In this document: one piece after another, positions 18,608-30,051 of the stretch | How positions within the stretch are numbered: position 1 is the first letter of the stretch | Layout of the letters: every line of letters starts with the position of its first letter | The notes under the pieces: generated by a model | The model's input: only the letters and a program-made list of their open reading frames with translations | What the model was told of the DNA's origin: nothing | Databases searched by the model: none | Translations under genes and position numbers: made by a program | DNA from: Deefgea chitinilytica | GTDB taxonomy: Bacteria > Pseudomonadota > Gammaproteobacteria > Burkholderiales > Chitinibacteraceae | Assembly (NCBI RefSeq): GCF_016881405.1 | Contig: NZ_WOFE01000001.1 | Span: 806,001 to 870,000 of the forward strand | DNA: 64,000 nucleotides | Direction of reading: 5' to 3'

Positions 18608-21479
18608 GTTGACGTGTTTCTCCGGAGCCATGCAAATTGCTATCGCAGCGTACACAAAGCGTTGGGTGCGCTGCAATCGTGCCGACAGTCGGATGATAAT
18701 GCCAGCAACGTTCGCATTTCTCCGCGCTAGATGCCGCAACGGCAATCGCCGCCTCGCCTTCGTGTAGTACGGCTTGCGATGTGATCATGATGAATTTCAA
18801 TTCATCACCTAAAGACGCTAACGCGTGATATGCATCGCCTTGCGCTGTGATTGTAATTTCAGCTTGCAGGCTCGAGCCTAATGCACCCGCTGCGCGCTGC
18901 AGTTCAATATCTTTTTGTGCGTTGGCGCGAACTTCTCGCACCAAGGCAAATGCCGTTTGCAATGCAGCTGCATCTTGAACTGCTGGGATATCTAGCCATT
19001 GATCGACAAACACATTGCCGTCGTTGTTAAGCGTCTCCCACGCTTCATGTGCCGTGAACGACAAAATCGGCGATAGCAATCGCACCAAAGCTTGCGTGAT
19101 ATACCATAGGGTGGTTTGTGCTGAGCGGCGGCCATGAGATTCGGCTGCCATCGTATACAGTCGATCTTTAATGATATCTAGATAAAATGCACCCAACTCG
19201 TCGGCACAATAGCGATGAATTTCTTGCACACCCAAGTGAAATTCATACTTGGCATAAAACGAGGTTAGATTCTTTTGGAAGTTTGCTAACTCAACCAAAG
19301 CATAACGATCTAAAGTTAATAATTGATTGACTGGTAATACATCGGCCGCGCTGAAGTCTGACAAATTAGCCAGCAAGAAACGCAGCGTATTACGAACACG
19401 ACGATACGAATCGGTGGTGCGTTTCAGAATTTCATCAGAAATCGATACTTCACCTGAATAGTCAGTGCTGGCCGTCCACAGGCGCAGCATATCAGCCCCC
19501 ATTTTATTGATCACGTCTTGTGGCGAAACGACGTTGCCTTTGGATTTGGACATTTTCATACCCTTACCATCCACCACAAAGCCGTGCGTCAATAATTGCT
19601 TGTACGGCGCTTGGCCCAAGGTGGCACACGCGGTTTTGAGAGACGACTGAAACCAGCCGCGATGTTGATCTGAGCCTTCCAGATACAAATCAGCAGCAGG
19701 GCGATTGTCATCGCCATGATTGAGCTCGGCGCGCTGTTTTAATACCGCAAAGTGCGTTGAGCCCGAGTCAAACCAAACGTCGATGGTGTCTTTGAGTTTT
19801 TCGTAATGCGCTGCCTCTGCACCGAGCAATTCGGCGGCATCGAGCTTAAACCACGCTTCAATACCTTCTTTTTCTATGCGCTGTGCGACTTGTTCTAGCA
19901 ACTCGACTGAGCGTGGGTGCAGTTCAGCTGTTTCTTTATGGATAAAGAAAGTCATCGGCACCCCCCACGTGCGCTGGCGGGATACACACCAATCGGGGCT
20001 GTTTTTGATCATCGCTTCTAGGCGCGCACGACCCCAAGCAGGGAAAAACTCCGTCGCATCGACGGCGCGGTTGGCTTTGTCGCGCAAGGTTTCGCAGCCA
20101 ACGACTTTATCCATGCCAATAAACCATTGCGTGGTTGCACGGAAAATCAGCGGGGTTTTATGACGCCAGCAGTGCGGGTAGCTATGCTCTAATTTTTTGT
20201 TGGCAAGGAGTGCTCCACGTTCCTCCAGTAGTGCAACTACTTTGGGGTTGGCTTTCCATACCGTTTCGCCAGCAAAAAACTCGGTGCTTGAAATGTAACG
20301 ACCATCGTTGGCGACTGGATTATCTACAGGTAGTTTGTATTTCAAACCAACTTGGTAGTCTTCCAATCCGTGCGCTGGCGCAGTATGGACCAAGCCTGTG
20401 CCAGCTTCGGCTGTTACATGTTCGCCGCAGATGACTGGGACTTGGCGGTTAATGAATGGGTGTTGTAGTAGCAAACCATTGAGCGCAGAGCCCTTGGCTT
20501 GAGCGATCACTTCATTGGCGTCGATGTTGTAACGTTTGAGTGCGGCCTCAGCCAATTCGCGAACTAAAATTAACAAGCCTTTTTCAGTGGCGATTAAATC
20601 GTAAGTAAATTCTGGATTAACCGAAACTGCTTGGTTGGCAGGCAAAGTCCATGGTGTCGTCGTCCAGATCACTGCAAATGCAGCTTGATCGCCCACATTC
20701 ACTCCGCCAAAGGCCGCTGACAGTGCGGCCATATCTAGCACTTGAAAGCCCACATCAATCGCGGCAGAGACTTTGTCTTCGTATTCAACTTCCGCTTCCG
20801 CTAGGGCAGAACCACAGTCTACGCACCAGTGCACTGGCTTTTGGCCTTTCACCAAATAGCCGTTGTCATGAATTTTGCCCAGCGTACGTACAATGTCAGC
20901 TTCGGTTTTGAAATTCATTGTCAGATAAGGGTTATCCCAGTCGCCTAATACGCCTAGACGGATGAAGTCGACCTTCTGGCGCTCGACTTGAATCGCCGCG
21001 TATTCGCGGCACAATTCACGGATAAAGCCACTTGGCAAATGAGTTTCCTTCTCGTCTAGGCCATTGGTTTTGCGGTATTCAACAATCCGCGCATGGATGC
21101 CTGGATTCGCTTTGATGGCGTCTTTGTCTGATTTCACCAGTTTTTCAATTTGGTGTTCAATCGGCATGCCGTGACAGTCCCAACCCGGCACATACGGCGC
21201 ATCAAAACCGGCGAGCGATTTGGATTTTAAGATAATGTCTTTGAGCACTTTATTCATCGCGTGGCCGATATGGATGTCACCGTTGGCGTACGGAGGGCCA
21301 TCGTGCAGAATGAATTTAGGGCGATTTTGTTCTTTGGCGACTTGGCGTAGTTGCTGATAAATTTTGCCGTTTTGCCATTGCTTTAAAAACCCAGGCTCAC
21401 GTTTAGCGAGATCGCCACGCATTGGAAATGGCGTATCTAATAGGTTAACTGGGTATTTGTTCGCAGGTTTATCGCTCAT
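18600..21479 (-). CDS. ileS: Isoleucyl-tRNA synthetase
   Basis: Class Ia synthetase of 959 residues that charges tRNA-Ile. The HIGH motif is in '[20 protein letters not shown]', and the KMSKS motif in '[16 protein letters not shown]'. A CP1 editing domain precedes '[12 protein letters not shown]'. The C-terminal zinc finger has two CxxC pairs ('CERCWHYHP', 'LCVRCDSNL'). The start is the ATG before '[17 protein letters not shown]'; the frame extends 23 codons further upstream without similarity. Flanked by ribF upstream and lspA downstream, the standard proteobacterial order. Confidence 0.98.
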   Translation of the reverse strand: MSDKPANKYPVNLLDTPFPMRGDLAKREPGFLKQWQNGKIYQQLRQVAKEQNRPKFILHDGPPYANGDIHIGHAMNKVLKDIILKSKSLAGFDAPYVPGWDCHGMPIEHQIEKLVKSDKDAIKANPGIHARIVEYRKTNGLDEKETHLPSGFIRELCREYAAIQVERQKVDFIRLGVLGDWDNPYLTMNFKTEADIVRTLGKIHDNGYLVKGQKPVHWCVDCGSALAEAEVEYEDKVSAAIDVGFQVLDMAALSAAFGGVNVGDQAAFAVIWTTTPWTLPANQAVSVNPEFTYDLIATEKGLLILVRELAEAALKRYNIDANEVIAQAKGSALNGLLLQHPFINRQVPVICGEHVTAEAGTGLVHTAPAHGLEDYQVGLKYKLPVDNPVANDGRYISSTEFFAGETVWKANPKVVALLEERGALLANKKLEHSYPHCWRHKTPLIFRATTQWFIGMDKVVGCETLRDKANRAVDATEFFPAWGRARLEAMIKNSPDWCVSRQRTWGVPMTFFIHKETAELHPRSVELLEQVAQRIEKEGIEAWFKLDAAELLGAEAAHYEKLKDTIDVWFDSGSTHFAVLKQRAELNHGDDNRPAADLYLEGSDQHRGWFQSSLKTACATLGQAPYKQLLTHGFVVDGKGMKMSKSKGNVVSPQDVINKMGADMLRLWTASTDYSGEVSISDEILKRTTDSYRRVRNTLRFLLANLSDFSAADVLPVNQLLTLDRYALVELANFQKNLTSFYAKYEFHLGVQEIHRYCADELGAFYLDIIKDRLYTMAAESHGRRSAQTTLWYITQALVRLLSPILSFTAHEAWETLNNDGNVFVDQWLDIPAVQDAAALQTAFALVREVRANAQKDIELQRAAGALGSSLQAEITITAQGDAYHALASLGDELKFIMITSQAVLHEGEAAIAVAASSAEKCERCWHYHPTVGTIAAHPTLCVRCDSNLHGSGETRQHA

Positions 21480-21511
21480 TATGGTCTCTTGTATCTTCAA
21501 TATTAAATGGG

Positions 21512-22429
21512 TTAGCGCGCAGCAAACCAAGCGCGGGCTTGATCGCAATCTTTCTGAATTTGGGCGATCAAGCTATCAAAATCTGGGTATTTTTCTTCGT
21601 CTCGTAATTTGGCAAGAAAATTAATCCGCAAGTGTGATCGGTAAATATCACGGTCAAAATCAAAAATATGGACTTCTAATTTGGGCTGTAAATCGCCGCC
21701 ATGAATGGTCGGGCGAAATCCCAAGCTAGCTACACCTTGATAGGTGCGTTCGAGTCCTTCAACTTCAACAACAAAGATACCAAACAATGGTGGTTTATTG
21801 TGTTTGAGTTGGATGTTGGCGGTAGGAAAACCAAAGGTTCTTCCGAGCTGATCTCCGCCAACGACGCGGCCAGCTATCGAATAAGGGCGGTTGAGTAAAG
21901 CGGCAGCTTGCGCCATATTGCCGAGTGCCAAGGCGTTGCGCACCGCAGTTGAAGACACTCGTTCTGCGTCATGCTGTAATGTTGGTAAGCTGCAGCTTAC
22001 AAAATCGTTTGACGCTGCAAGTAAATTAAAATCACCGCTACGTTTAGCGCCAAACTGAAAGTCATCACCCACTAAAACGAACCCAGCATTCAGTTGTTGT
22101 GCGACGATTTGATCGCGAAACGTTAGCGCATCAATAGCGGCAAATGCCTTGCTAAATCGATGCACGACCAGGTAGTCAATTTGTGCCTCGCGTAAAAGCT
22201 CGATTTTTTCTCGCAAACTGGTTAAGCGGGCAGGCGCCGAATCGGGTGTAAACAATTCACGGGGGTGAGGCTCGAACGTCATTACTACGCTCACCAATTG
22301 TCGTGATTGCGCCTCGGCCTTAAGCCGATCAAGCATGGCAATGTGACCACGGTGCAGGCCATCAAAATTGCCAATCGTTAAAGCAGAGCGAGGAAGAGGG
22401 TGCTGCGGCGTGCCGCGAATTACATGCAT
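21512..22429 (-). CDS. ribF: Bifunctional riboflavin kinase/FAD synthetase
   Basis: Converts riboflavin to FMN and then FAD. The N-terminal adenylyltransferase has '[20 protein letters not shown]'; the C-terminal flavokinase has '[20 protein letters not shown]' followed by '[27 protein letters not shown]'. The ATG at 22429 gives 305 residues; a TTG six codons upstream is possible but less likely. First gene of the ribF-ileS-lspA-ispH operon, 32 bases before ileS. Confidence 0.96.
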   Translation of the reverse strand: MHVIRGTPQHPLPRSALTIGNFDGLHRGHIAMLDRLKAEAQSRQLVSVVMTFEPHPRELFTPDSAPARLTSLREKIELLREAQIDYLVVHRFSKAFAAIDALTFRDQIVAQQLNAGFVLVGDDFQFGAKRSGDFNLLAASNDFVSCSLPTLQHDAERVSSTAVRNALALGNMAQAAALLNRPYSIAGRVVGGDQLGRTFGFPTANIQLKHNKPPLFGIFVVEVEGLERTYQGVASLGFRPTIHGGDLQPKLEVHIFDFDRDIYRSHLRINFLAKLRDEEKYPDFDSLIAQIQKDCDQARAWFAAR

Positions 22430-22518
22430 TGAGTGTGTCTTGACCAAAAAGTGCGATATTGTGAATTCAAGCCTGTGATTCTAACGCCTTGCTTAAAAAA
22501 AGTCAGAATAACCTTGCC

Positions 22519-23214
22519 TTATTGTCCGACGTCGACGATGCCGCCTTGCTGAGCTGTTCCGGTGATGATTTTCCCTTTATCAAGACGTACCCTTACCGGT
22601 TGACCTTCTGCTGCTGCATTCATAGCAATACCCTCGTTGCTAATCTCGATTCCGTCTTGTCGAAAAACGATTTTTACTTTTTGATTTTGCGTGATAGCCA
22701 TCGCAGCGCGCAATTGCTCATGCCGCAAAGTTTGTCCTGCTGCCACGGGGCTATTCAAAGCTCGGCCAATAATGCTGGCTGGATCTAAAATAACGGAGCC
22801 GGATAAAGCGCCCAAGTCACCTTGTTGCATGGCGATGTCGCTAGCGTTGAGTTCTTGGTTGGCGGCGAGCGGCCTTGCTGCTACAGCGTATTGAACTTGA
22901 ATGCTGATTTTGACTGGCAAATTAAAGCCCCAACTTGCGCCATCGACACATTTGACGCGTAACATCGTATTGCCTACCAAACGATTGCCAGGTGGCAGGC
23001 TAATTTCACGTTGGTTGCAGCCATCTAGCTTTAGGCGATGATCAATCGGGCGCACCTCAAATGAATAAGCGCCCGGGCTGTTGCTGAGAGCTGTGTTTAG
23101 CCAATCATTCACCTCTTGGGTAATGGTGGCGTGAGTAGAGGGCATGGGCGCAGCTTGAGTGTGAACACTTAGGGCACCGCATACCGTATACAAGCTGAGG
23201 AATAATTTTCGCAT
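22519..23214 (-). CDS. flgA: Flagellar basal body P-ring formation chaperone FlgA
   Basis: Periplasmic chaperone needed for P-ring assembly around the flagellar rod. The 231-residue product has a signal peptide (about residues 1-21, ending 'HTQA'), followed by a SAF-type region ('ARPLAANQELNASDIAMQQGDL', 'AGQTLRHEQLRAAMAITQNQKVKIVF'). The C-terminus 'VRVRLDKGKIITGTAQQGGIVDV' is typical. No other flagellar gene lies nearby, so it is detached from the usual flg operon. Confidence 0.92.
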   Translation of the reverse strand: MRKLFLSLYTVCGALSVHTQAAPMPSTHATITQEVNDWLNTALSNSPGAYSFEVRPIDHRLKLDGCNQREISLPPGNRLVGNTMLRVKCVDGASWGFNLPVKISIQVQYAVAARPLAANQELNASDIAMQQGDLGALSGSVILDPASIIGRALNSPVAAGQTLRHEQLRAAMAITQNQKVKIVFRQDGIEISNEGIAMNAAAEGQPVRVRLDKGKIITGTAQQGGIVDVGQ

Positions 23215-23288
23215 AGCGCAAATTATAGTCGCATCACGCGCCTTAGCCTACAATCGTGTTTTTTCTTCGCTTTGCATTGGTTTGGATC

Positions 23289-24770
23289 ATGCTAGAAATG
23301 CTCTTTGGCGTCACAACGCTAGTGGTTTTATTGGCTGGTGTACTCGTGGTGAGTCGACTGCATCAATTGTCGACGGCACAGCGAGAAGTCCTTGAAACGC
23401 TCACGCAAGATTTAGAAACCAAACACCGTGAAATGCTCAACGATCTACATCAAGGCATGAGCAAGCAAAGTGAGGCAATGCAACAGGGCTTGGTGCAGCA
23501 TGGCGGTTTACTGAACGATGCGGTCAATCGCAACAGTGATCGCTTGCGCGACAGCATGAGTGAATCATTTGAGCGTTTGCGCGCCAGCGTCGGTAATGAA
23601 ATGAAAGAAAGCCGCGAAACAATTTCTCGCTTGCAAACGGTTCAAAGTGAGGCGCTTTCAACGCTACGCCTCACCTTGGTCGCTAGTTTGGGCGAGTCGC
23701 GCGAGCAAATGCTCAAGCAGTTAGGTGATATCTCAGCGGCTCTGCAAAATAAGCAAGACACCTTGCGCGAAGATATGTTGCTTAAGCTATCTACAATGCT
23801 GGCCGAGCAGTCAAAGCGTGAAATGGAGCAGCTGCAAGCGGCGCTGCAGCAATCTGCTGCTTCGCTTGCTGGTAGCGTTGCTGAGCTGACTAAGGCAACC
23901 GACAATCGATTGGCCGAGATTTCAGGTAAGGTGACCGAGCGCTTGGATGAAGGGTTTAAAAAAACCAATGAGACTTTTGCCAGCGTGATGGCGAGACTGG
24001 CGACAATCGATGAAGCACAAAAGAAAATTGATGGGCTGACCACCAATGTGGTGAGTCTGCAAGAGCTGTTGGGCGATAAGCGCTCGCGTGGTGCGTTTGG
24101 TGAGGTGCAGTTAGAGCATTTGATTAGCAATGTGCTGCCGGCGCAAACGTATGAGTTGCAAGCAGCGCTAGCGGGGGGCGTGCGCGTCGACTGCTTACTC
24201 AAACTGCCAGAGCCGACCGGAACGGTTGCCGTAGATTCAAAATTTCCGCTTGAAAACTACCATCGCATGTTTGCTGGCGAAATGGATAAGCTCACTGCAA
24301 CACGATTGTTTAAAGCCGATGTGAAAAAGCATGTCGATGATATTGCAAACAAATACATTATTCCGAATGTAACCGCCGATGGTGCGGTGATGTTTGTCCC
24401 TGCGGAGGCAGTGTTTGCTGAAATTCATGCCTATCATCCTGAATTGGTGCAATACGCTATGGGTAAGCGAGTATGGATCGTTTCGCCAACCACATTAATG
24501 GCGGTGCTCAATACCGCCCGCGCCGTGATTAAAGATGTTGAAACACGCAAGCAAGTTCACATCATCAAAGACGCGCTAGGTAAGCTAGGGCAGGAGTTTG
24601 GTCGTTTTGACAAGCGAATGAAGAATCTTGCAACGCATATTCGCCAAGCACACGAAGATGCGATGGAGGTGAGTGTGACGAGTGAAAAAATTTCTAAGCA
24701 ATTTATCAATATTGAGCAAGTTCGGCTAGAGGGCGAAGAACCTGTATTGATTGCGGCGGGCACTACATAA
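23289..24770 (+). CDS. rmuC: DNA recombination protein RmuC
   Basis: RmuC family (limits inversions at short inverted repeats in E. coli; nuclease-fold C-terminal domain). The product has an N-terminal membrane helix ('LFGVTTLVVLLAGVLVVSRL'), a long coiled coil rich in Gln/Glu/Leu (about residues 30-250), then the conserved domain 'LLGDKRSRGAFGEVQLEHLI' to 'VEVSVTSEKISKQF'-like end. ATG 23289 gives 493 residues. A GTG at 23256 is in frame, but a TACAAT-like -10 lies just before it, which would place the transcription start near or after that GTG. Confidence 0.92.
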   Translation: MLEMLFGVTTLVVLLAGVLVVSRLHQLSTAQREVLETLTQDLETKHREMLNDLHQGMSKQSEAMQQGLVQHGGLLNDAVNRNSDRLRDSMSESFERLRASVGNEMKESRETISRLQTVQSEALSTLRLTLVASLGESREQMLKQLGDISAALQNKQDTLREDMLLKLSTMLAEQSKREMEQLQAALQQSAASLAGSVAELTKATDNRLAEISGKVTERLDEGFKKTNETFASVMARLATIDEAQKKIDGLTTNVVSLQELLGDKRSRGAFGEVQLEHLISNVLPAQTYELQAALAGGVRVDCLLKLPEPTGTVAVDSKFPLENYHRMFAGEMDKLTATRLFKADVKKHVDDIANKYIIPNVTADGAVMFVPAEAVFAEIHAYHPELVQYAMGKRVWIVSPTTLMAVLNTARAVIKDVETRKQVHIIKDALGKLGQEFGRFDKRMKNLATHIRQAHEDAMEVSVTSEKISKQFINIEQVRLEGEEPVLIAAGTT

Positions 24771-25072
24771 GGGTATTGCTGTTTAACCAATGAGTGAAAA
24801 CACCTAGCTGCTAATACCTGCTGTTTTTTTATGTGATGTACTTAATCTTAATCTGTATTTAAACGAGCTGGAGTTGTGTTGATTGATTGACTCGGCTTTT
24901 GTTTGATGCATTGCTGCTCGCAGCTTTGTGTTGGCAAAGCTCGAGACAACGGCATGTAGTCGCAAAAAAACGCCTACTGTTTGGTTCACAGCAAAGGCAT
25001 CTACAGGTAAAATGTCTTTGATTTGCTTTTGATCAAGTTTTTATCCCCTTTCATACTTATAAAGGTATCGCC
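24771..25072 (+). other. Intergenic region upstream of acnB with one hairpin
   Basis: No open reading frame is supported here. The only clear structure is AGCTTTG-TGTTGG-CAAAGCT (24922-24941), a perfect seven-base-pair hairpin. The acnB promoter must lie in this region, but no convincing -35/-10 pair was found. Confidence 0.4.
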
Positions 25073-27658
25073 GTGTTAGTAGCCTACCGTCAACATGTCG
25101 CTGAGCGCGCTGCGCAAGGCATCTCTCCATTGCCATTAACTGCGCAACAAACCGCTGATCTAATCGCTTTATTGCAAAACCCACCAGCAGGCGAAGAAGC
25201 TTTCTTGGTTGAGTTACTCACGCACCGCGTTCCTGCTGGCGTGGATGATGCTGCCAAAGTAAAAGCCGCCTTCCTCGCTGCTGTTGCTGCTGGCACTGAT
25301 ACCTGTGCGTTGATTTCACGTGCTAAAGCGACTGAATTATTGGGTACGATGCTCGGCGGCTTTAACATCAAGCCACAAATTGACTTGCTAGGCGATGCTG
25401 AAGTGGGTGGTATTGCAGCAGAAGGCTTGAAAAAAACATTGTTGATGTTTGACTATTTCCATGATGTTAAAGAATTGGCTGATGCTGGTAATGCGAACGC
25501 CAAAGCGGTTCTGCAATCTTGGGCCGATGCAGAGTGGTTCACCAGCCGTCCAGAAGTACCAAAACAAGTGACTGTGACGGTGTTTAAGGTCACTGGCGAA
25601 ACCAATACTGACGATTTGTCGCCAGCGCCAGATGCTTGGTCACGTCCAGATATTCCATTGCACGCCTTGGCAATGTTGAAAAACCCACGCGAAGGTATCA
25701 ATGCTGACGTACCAGGATCAGTGGGTCCAATCAAGCAAATCGTGGAATTGCAGCAAAAAGGCCACCCAATCGCTTATGTAGGTGACGTGGTAGGTACTGG
25801 TTCTTCTCGTAAATCTGCAACCAATTCAGTGCTGTGGTGGACAGGTGAAGACATCCCATTCGTGCCAAACAAACGCTTTGGCGGCTACTGTGTTGGTGGC
25901 AAAATCGCTCCGATCTTCTTCAATACTATGGAAGATGCTGGCGCATTGCCAATCGAATTTGATGTCACTAACCTGCACATGGGCGATGTGATTACGATTT
26001 ACCCATATGATGGCAAGGTAGAAAAAGACGGCCAAGTTGTAACGACTTTTAGTCTGAAAACCGACGTATTGCTGGACGAAGTGCGTGCCGGTGGCCGTAT
26101 TAACTTGATTATTGGTCGTGGCTTGACGTCTAAAGCGCGTGAGGCTCTGGGCTTGGCGCCATCAACTGTATTCCGTCTGCCGCAAGACCCTGCTGATTCT
26201 GGCAAAGGCTTTACGCAAGCACAAAAAATGGTGGGTCGTGCATGCGGCTTGCCAGAAGGCCAAGGCGTACGCCCAGGCACTTATTGCGAACCGAAAATGA
26301 CTTCAGTTGGTTCACAAGATACCACTGGCCCGATGACTCGTGACGAACTGAAAGATTTGGCTTGCTTGGGCTTCTCGGCTGACTTGGTAATGCAATCGTT
26401 CTGCCACACTGCGGCATATCCAAAGCCAGTTGACGTGCAAACACATCACACGCTGCCCGAATTTATCCGCAACCGCGGCGGCGTTTCGCTACGCCCTGGC
26501 GACGGCGTTATTCACTCATGGCTGAATCGCATGCTGATGCCTGATACTGTAGGTACTGGTGGCGATTCGCACACTCGTTTCCCAATCGGTATTTCTTTCC
26601 CAGCCGGTTCTGGCTTGGTGGCGTTTGCTGCTGCAACGGGTGTAATGCCACTCGATATGCCTGAATCAGTTTTGGTTCGCTTCAAAGGCCAATTGCAGCC
26701 AGGTATCACTTTGCGTGACTTGGTAAACGCGATTCCTTTGTACGCCATCAAACAAGGCTTGTTGACTGTTGCTAAAGCCGGTAAGAAAAACATTTTCTCT
26801 GGCCGCATCCTTGAAATCGAAGGTCTGCCAGATCTGAAGGTTGAGCAAGCGTTTGAATTGACTGACGCTTCTGCTGAACGCTCTGCTGCTGGTTGTTCTG
26901 TTCGCCTGAACAAAGAGCCAATCATTGAATACCTGCAATCAAATATCGTCTTGCTCAAATCAATGATCGCTAACGGTTATGGTGATGCGAAAACACTAGC
27001 GCGCCGAGTGAAGAGCATGGAAGCGTGGTTGGCTAATCCAACGCTGATTGAACCAGATGCTGATGCAGAATACGCAGCAGTGATCGAGATCGACTTGGCG
27101 GATGTAAAAGAGCCAATCTTGGCTTGCCCGAACGATCCAGATGATGTGAAAGTATTATCTGAGGTGGCCGGCACCAAGATCGATGAAGTGTTTATCGGCT
27201 CTTGCATGACCAATATCGGTCACTTCCGTGCAGCAGGTAAATTGCTCGAAGGTAAGCGTGATCTCCCAACTAAATTGTGGATCGCACCACCAACGAAGAT
27301 GGATGCACAGCAATTAACCGAAGAAGGCTATTACGGCACATTCGGCGCAGCGGGTGCGCGTACTGAAATGCCAGGTTGCTCATTGTGTATGGGTAACCAA
27401 GCGCAAGTACGTGAAGGCGCGACTGTGGTTTCAACGTCGACGCGTAATTTCCCGAACCGTTTGGGTAAAAACACCAATGTGTTCTTGAGCTCAGCTGAAT
27501 TGGCTGCGATTGCTTCACGCTTGGGTCGCATTCCAACGGTTGAAGAATACATGGCTGATGCTGGTGTGCTCGATAGTAAATCGGCTGAGGTTTATAAATA
27601 TCTAAACTTTAACCAAATCGAGTCTTATCAAGCTGAAGCAGATTCAGTGCAGGCTTAA
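25073..27658 (+). CDS. acnB: Aconitate hydratase B
   Basis: Interconverts citrate and isocitrate in the TCA cycle. The 861-residue protein follows the AcnB layout: an N-terminal HEAT-like domain ('[18 protein letters not shown]'), a swivelling domain ('[20 protein letters not shown]') and a catalytic core ('[20 protein letters not shown]'). The [4Fe-4S] ligands are Cys711 ('SCMTNIGHF') and Cys769/Cys772 ('PGCSLCMGN'). Start is GTG, seven bases after AAAGG. Codon use is regular, as in a highly expressed gene. A terminator follows. Confidence 0.98.
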   Translation: MLVAYRQHVAERAAQGISPLPLTAQQTADLIALLQNPPAGEEAFLVELLTHRVPAGVDDAAKVKAAFLAAVAAGTDTCALISRAKATELLGTMLGGFNIKPQIDLLGDAEVGGIAAEGLKKTLLMFDYFHDVKELADAGNANAKAVLQSWADAEWFTSRPEVPKQVTVTVFKVTGETNTDDLSPAPDAWSRPDIPLHALAMLKNPREGINADVPGSVGPIKQIVELQQKGHPIAYVGDVVGTGSSRKSATNSVLWWTGEDIPFVPNKRFGGYCVGGKIAPIFFNTMEDAGALPIEFDVTNLHMGDVITIYPYDGKVEKDGQVVTTFSLKTDVLLDEVRAGGRINLIIGRGLTSKAREALGLAPSTVFRLPQDPADSGKGFTQAQKMVGRACGLPEGQGVRPGTYCEPKMTSVGSQDTTGPMTRDELKDLACLGFSADLVMQSFCHTAAYPKPVDVQTHHTLPEFIRNRGGVSLRPGDGVIHSWLNRMLMPDTVGTGGDSHTRFPIGISFPAGSGLVAFAAATGVMPLDMPESVLVRFKGQLQPGITLRDLVNAIPLYAIKQGLLTVAKAGKKNIFSGRILEIEGLPDLKVEQAFELTDASAERSAAGCSVRLNKEPIIEYLQSNIVLLKSMIANGYGDAKTLARRVKSMEAWLANPTLIEPDADAEYAAVIEIDLADVKEPILACPNDPDDVKVLSEVAGTKIDEVFIGSCMTNIGHFRAAGKLLEGKRDLPTKLWIAPPTKMDAQQLTEEGYYGTFGAAGARTEMPGCSLCMGNQAQVREGATVVSTSTRNFPNRLGKNTNVFLSSAELAAIASRLGRIPTVEEYMADAGVLDSKSAEVYKYLNFNQIESYQAEADSVQA

Positions 27659-27673
27659 TTTAACAAAGCCCCC

Positions 27674-27704
27674 AAAAAGACCCGCATGAGCGGGTCTTTT
27701 TTTT
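27674..27704 (+). terminator. Intrinsic terminator after acnB
   Basis: Stem AAAAGACCCG/CGGGTCTTTT with loop CATGAG (27675-27700), followed by further Ts. It closes the monocistronic acnB transcript. Confidence 0.93.
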
Positions 27705-27903
27705 GTTAATTCATGCGTAAGCACTTCATTGCAAAACGATTTTTCTCTTGCCCTTGCTGCTAACTTGAGGCAAAATTGCCGCCTTTTTCGTATCAAACCA
27801 ATTGGTTTGATTTTTAACTAATTTGATGGCTTGCCCACCCATCGGGCGCTGGTTTAATCGGCGAACAAAGTGGCAAGACCTTCTAGCCCAGGAGGTATTG
27901 GCG

Positions 27904-29019
27904 ATGTCCAATCTGGCTACAGCTGCGGCTCTGCAGCTGGATCTTTCAACACCACTACCTGTTGCTGCGTATTTTGACGAAGCACTTTTCCAGCAAGAAC
28001 TAGCCCAATTATTTGCTCACGGTCCTCGCTATGTCGGTCATGAACTGATGGTGCCCGAGGCAGGGGATTATCACGTTTTAGAAGCCGGCAACGGTGCGCG
28101 TTATTTAAAGCGCACCGATGAAGGTGTGAAGCTATTCTCTAATATTTGCCGTCACCGTCAAGCCAAAATGCTGGATGGTCGTGGCAATGCGACGCATACG
28201 GTATGTCCACTCCATCGCTGGACTTACGATCAGCACGGGCAACTATTGGGTGCTCCGCACTTTGCTAACAAGCCTTGCCTACATTTACCAGAGACCGCAT
28301 TGCAAAATTGGAATGGCCTGCTCTTTGAATCTGGCCGCGATATTGAGCGTGACCTGAAAAATCTAGGCGTTCGTGAGGATTTGGATTTTTCTAAGTATGT
28401 GTTCCACAGCGTAACTGTCGACGAATACGAGGGCAACTGGAAAACGTTTATTGAAGTTTATCTGGAAGACTACCATGTCGTGCCATTTCATCCTGGGCTG
28501 GGCAAGTTTGTCGATTGCAACGAGCTAAAATGGGAGTTTGGCGACTGGTACTCGGTACAAACCGTTGGGGTACATCATCAATTGGCACGGCCCGGCTCTA
28601 AGGTGTATCGGGATTGGCATGAGCAAGTAAAGCGGTATGATCACGGAAAAACGCCTAAATATGGCGCAATTTGGTTGACGTATTATCCCAATATCACTGT
28701 CGAGTGGTATCCGCACACATTGGTGATCTCTACGATTATCCCAACGGGGCCACGCAGTTATAAAAACGTCGTTGAGTTTTATTACCCAGAAGATATCGCT
28801 TATTTTGAGCCCGATTTTGTGGCGGCTGAGCAGGCGGCTTATGCTGAAACCGCGGTGGAAGATGTAGAAATCATTAATCGCATGGAGGCCGGTCGTGTAG
28901 CCTTGTTCGCTGAAGGGCGCAATGAGGTTGGGCCATATCAAAGCCCGATGGAAGACGGGATGAGGCATTTTCATCAATTCTTGCGTCGTGAATTGGGTGA
29001 TGCGATTCCGAGGGGTTAA
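27904..29019 (+). CDS. Rieske [2Fe-2S] aromatic ring-hydroxylating oxygenase, alpha-subunit type
   Basis: A 371-residue oxygenase of the Rieske non-heme iron family. The Rieske ligands are Cys82/His84 ('ICRHRQAK') and Cys101/His104 ('VCPLHRWTY'), spaced CxH-x16-CxxH. The catalytic iron site is in 'YLEDYHVVPFHPGL', with His191, His196 and the bridging Asp189. The ATG at 27904 lies eight bases after AGGAGG, an excellent ribosome-binding site. No ferredoxin, reductase or beta subunit is adjacent, so electron donors are encoded elsewhere. Substrate unknown; choline/carnitine- or phenylpropionate-like substrates cannot be told apart here. Confidence 0.85.
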   Translation: MSNLATAAALQLDLSTPLPVAAYFDEALFQQELAQLFAHGPRYVGHELMVPEAGDYHVLEAGNGARYLKRTDEGVKLFSNICRHRQAKMLDGRGNATHTVCPLHRWTYDQHGQLLGAPHFANKPCLHLPETALQNWNGLLFESGRDIERDLKNLGVREDLDFSKYVFHSVTVDEYEGNWKTFIEVYLEDYHVVPFHPGLGKFVDCNELKWEFGDWYSVQTVGVHHQLARPGSKVYRDWHEQVKRYDHGKTPKYGAIWLTYYPNITVEWYPHTLVISTIIPTGPRSYKNVVEFYYPEDIAYFEPDFVAAEQAAYAETAVEDVEIINRMEAGRVALFAEGRNEVGPYQSPMEDGMRHFHQFLRRELGDAIPRG

Positions 29020-29037
29020 TGAGTCTGTTGTTCAATC

Positions 29038-29061
29038 AAAAGCGGCTAAGGCCGCTTTTTT
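29038..29061 (+). terminator. Intrinsic terminator after the Rieske oxygenase gene
   Basis: AAAAGCGGC-TAAG-GCCGCTTTT, a nine-base-pair stem followed by more Ts, 18 bases after the stop codon. Confidence 0.92.
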
Positions 29062-29258
29062 ATTGATGCTATTGGGTATATACATCTATCCAAAGTTAAT
29101 TATAGCGTCTAATTATATACATCAGGTTTTTTACGACTTGACTCGTGATGTGAAATGGTTGGTTTAGATTTGGCGGTATTGTTGAGTGGCGCAGGGACGG
29201 ATTTCTCTGCAAGAGGCACGCGCACATAGCGTCTTCACAACGACCAGAGAGCCACGGT

Positions 29259-29286
29259 TTGCGTTGCCACGACAAGCAGATAGAAT
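29259..29286 (+). promoter_or_regulatory. Candidate promoter for surE
   Basis: TTGCGT (29259-29264), a 16-base spacer and TAGAAT (29281-29286) lie just upstream of surE. The -10 is good and the -35 moderate. It would give a leader of only about 15 bases. Confidence 0.4.
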
Positions 29287-29307
29287 AGAGCACCTCAGGG
29301 AGTGCTT

Positions 29308-30051
29308 ATGCGTTTATTGCTTAGTAATGATGATGGATATTTTTCACCAGGGCTTGCCGCTTTGGCCATGTCACTTGGAGATTTGGGTGAAACTTTGGTT
29401 TGCGCTCCAGAGCGCGACCGCAGCGGCGCTAGTAACTCTTTGACACTAGATCGCCCATTATCTGTTCGCGAAGCACCCTCCGGTTTTTTTTATGTTGATG
29501 GTACGCCAACTGACTGTATTCATTTAGCTGCCACGGGCTTAATGTCAGATTTACCTGATATGGTCGTCTCTGGTATTAATCACGGACCGAACATGGGGGA
29601 TGACACTATCTATTCAGGTACGGTTGCGGCCGCCACTGAAGGTTTTTTGCTTGGTATCCCTGCAATCGCTATTTCACTCGCTTCACATAACCCTGTTCAT
29701 TTCGAAACAGCCGCTCGGGTCGCCTCTGATTTGGTCAAACGCTTTCAGCAGGATCCATTTCGCGGAGCCGTGTTGTTGAATGTAAATGTTCCTGATGTTC
29801 CCTATGAATCTTTAAAGGGCATTAAAGTCACTCGACTGGGGCGGCGACATAAGTCAGCCCCCGTCATTCGCTCGGCAAACCCGCGCGGCGACACCATTTG
29901 GTGGGTTGGACCGATTGGCAAGATTGCAGACGCGACTACCGGAACTGATTTTGATGCGATTGCAAATGGGTTCGTCTCAATCACACCGCTGTCAATTGAT
30001 CTCACTGCACATCAGCAGCTTGAGTTTATTGCTGAATGGGTTGGTGTGTAA
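29308..30051 (+). CDS. surE: 5'/3'-nucleotidase SurE
   Basis: Metal-dependent survival phosphatase acting on nucleoside monophosphates. The 247-residue product has the metal-binding N-terminus '[19 protein letters not shown]', '[15 protein letters not shown]' and '[26 protein letters not shown]'. I choose the ATG at 29308, five bases after AGGGAG; a GTG two codons earlier is in frame. First gene of the surE-pcm-nlpD-rpoS cluster, a stationary-phase arrangement seen across proteobacteria. Confidence 0.96.
   Translation: MRLLLSNDDGYFSPGLAALAMSLGDLGETLVCAPERDRSGASNSLTLDRPLSVREAPSGFFYVDGTPTDCIHLAATGLMSDLPDMVVSGINHGPNMGDDTIYSGTVAAATEGFLLGIPAIAISLASHNPVHFETAARVASDLVKRFQQDPFRGAVLLNVNVPDVPYESLKGIKVTRLGRRHKSAPVIRSANPRGDTIWWVGPIGKIADATTGTDFDAIANGFVSITPLSIDLTAHQQLEFIAEWVGV

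Noticed and set aside
24922-24941. Hairpin as a transcription terminator of rmuC
   Set aside because: No T-run follows on either strand; kept only as a structure in the acnB upstream region.
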